From Nomia melanderi (Eukaryota; Arthropoda; Insecta; Hymenoptera; Halictidae), in contig NW_027475142.1 of the NCBI RefSeq assembly GCF_051020985.1, positions 1,364,001-1,428,000 on the forward strand: a stretch of 64,000 nt of DNA. The letters run 5' to 3'. The notes below the pieces were generated by a model that was not told the DNA's origin, searched no databases, and saw only the letters and a list, made by a program, of their open reading frames with translations. The position numbers were made by a program, and so were the translations under genes. Of the stretch, positions 63,071 to 64,000 are shown piece by piece. How positions within the stretch are numbered: position 1 is the stretch's first letter; every line of letters begins with the position of its first letter.

Positions 63071-64000
63071 GATTTATTGCGCTATCTGTAATAGCACCCG
63101 AGATATCACCAGATATATATTGGATATTTCCCGCACCCTGAGTGTCCAGCCCAATGAGACGGTGGTTTTCTCGGCCCCTGGTGGACCGAGGTCGTTCCCG
63201 CTGCACAGATTCATGCGCCAGGGCCTCCTGCAGATGATTCACTTTGATTTATTTCCCTATCTGTAATAGGACCCGAGATATCACCAGATATATATTGGAT
63301 TTTCCCCTGACCCTGAGTGTCCGGCCCCATGAGACGGTGGTTCTCTCGGACCCTGGAGGTCCGAGGTCGTTCCCGCTGCACAGATTCATGCGCCAGGGCC
63401 TCCTACAGACAATGCACTTTGATTTATTGCGCTATCTGTAATAGCACCCGAGATATCACCAGATATATATTGGATATTTCCCGCACCCTGAGTGTCCAGC
63501 CCCTTCAGACGGTGGTTTTCTCGGCCCCTGGTGGACCGAGGTCGTTCCCGCTGCACAGATTCATGCGCCTGGGCCTCCTGCAGATAATTCACTTTGATTT
63601 ATTTCGCTATCTGTAATAGGACCCGAGATATCACCAGATATATATTGGATTTTCCCCAGACCCTGAGTGTTCGGCGCCATGTGACTGTAGTTTTCTCGGC
63701 CCCTGGTGGTCCGAGGTCGTTCCCGCTGCACAGATACATGCGCCAGGGCCTCCTACAGACAATGCACTTTGATTTGTTGGGCTATCTGTAATAGCACCCG
63801 AGATATCACCACATATATATTGGATTTTTCAATGACCCAGAGTGTCCGGCCCCATGAGACGGTGGTTTTCTCGGCCCCTGGCGGTCCGAGGTCGTTCCCG
63901 CTGCACAGATGCATGCGCCAGGGCCTCCTGCAGATAGTTCACTTTGGTTTATTGCGCTATCTCTAATAGCACCCGAGATATCACCAGATATATATTGGAT

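Larger units (their letters stand above)
25670..64000. repeat. 175-bp satellite array, right arm
   Basis: The same satellite continues in the same orientation and exact register after the transposon. The split monomer ends at 25,819, and 218 complete monomers run from 25,820 to 63,965, then 35 bp of a further one. Net length drift is -4 bp: near 39,718 (-1), 39,839 (+2), 54,541 (+2), 57,920 (-2), 59,495 (-1), 60,790 (-1), 61,145 (-1), 62,540 (-1) and 62,893 (-1). Long higher-order repeats are more frequent here than in the left arm, especially at 38.8-49 kb. I see no gene and no unique sequence. The array runs off the right edge. Confidence 0.98.

Noticed and set aside
1..64000. CENP-B box
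   Set aside because: I compared the TTCG- and CCCG-containing parts of the common monomer with the minimal box on both strands, and the required bases do not line up. A pattern scan of all monomers would be decisive.
1..64000. tRNA, 5S rRNA or other RNA gene origin of the monomer
   Set aside because: I see no A-box/B-box pair, cloverleaf or rRNA-like core in the common monomer.

Overview
The window is almost entirely one tandem satellite DNA family, interrupted once by a Tc1/mariner-type transposon. The basic unit is a monomer of 175 bp. Taking the first base of the recurring ATAGCACCC as position 1, I count 139 complete monomers left of the transposon, one monomer split by it, and 218 complete monomers to its right. 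A 57-bp partial monomer opens the window and a 35-bp partial one closes it, so the array continues beyond both edges. No unique flanking DNA, RNA gene, CRISPR array or host protein gene is visible.

The DNA is eukaryotic: a long head-to-tail satellite with nucleosome-sized monomers, higher-order repeats (HORs) and a Tc1-like DD34E element at a TA dinucleotide. The transposase belongs to a type common in invertebrates, so an arthropod or other animal is plausible, but the species cannot be fixed from this sequence. A centromeric or pericentromeric location is a reasonable inference, not something the sequence shows.

Layout. 1-5.5 kb: mixed monomers containing copies of HOR segments seen later. 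5.48-13.94 kb: a segment of about 3.57 kb present twice at an offset of 4,898 bp. 13.9-24.4 kb: more diverged monomers with few long duplications. 24,402-25,669: the 1,268-bp transposon, with 35-bp terminal inverted repeats (TIRs), a TA target duplication and a transposase gene carrying one in-frame stop. 25.7-30 kb: diverged monomers. 30-36 kb: dimeric HORs and copies of left-arm segments. 38.8-40.3 kb: a segment repeated at 53.5-55.6 kb with a three-monomer insertion. 40.5-43.0 kb: a tandem 7-mer (1,225 bp). 44.2-48.95 kb: a 10-mer (1,750 bp) in two full copies and one partial copy. 50.7-59.3 kb: two rearranged versions of one region. 60.4-63.1 kb: a segment of about 0.9 kb present twice.

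The monomers are mosaics. At least two alternative 3' ends and several alternative middle segments recur in different combinations at nearly constant length. Each monomer also carries three short dyad symmetries. In one of them, variants restore base pairing by different substitutions, which is the most unusual signal here. The many short open reading frames in both directions are by-products of the repeat and are not annotated as genes.
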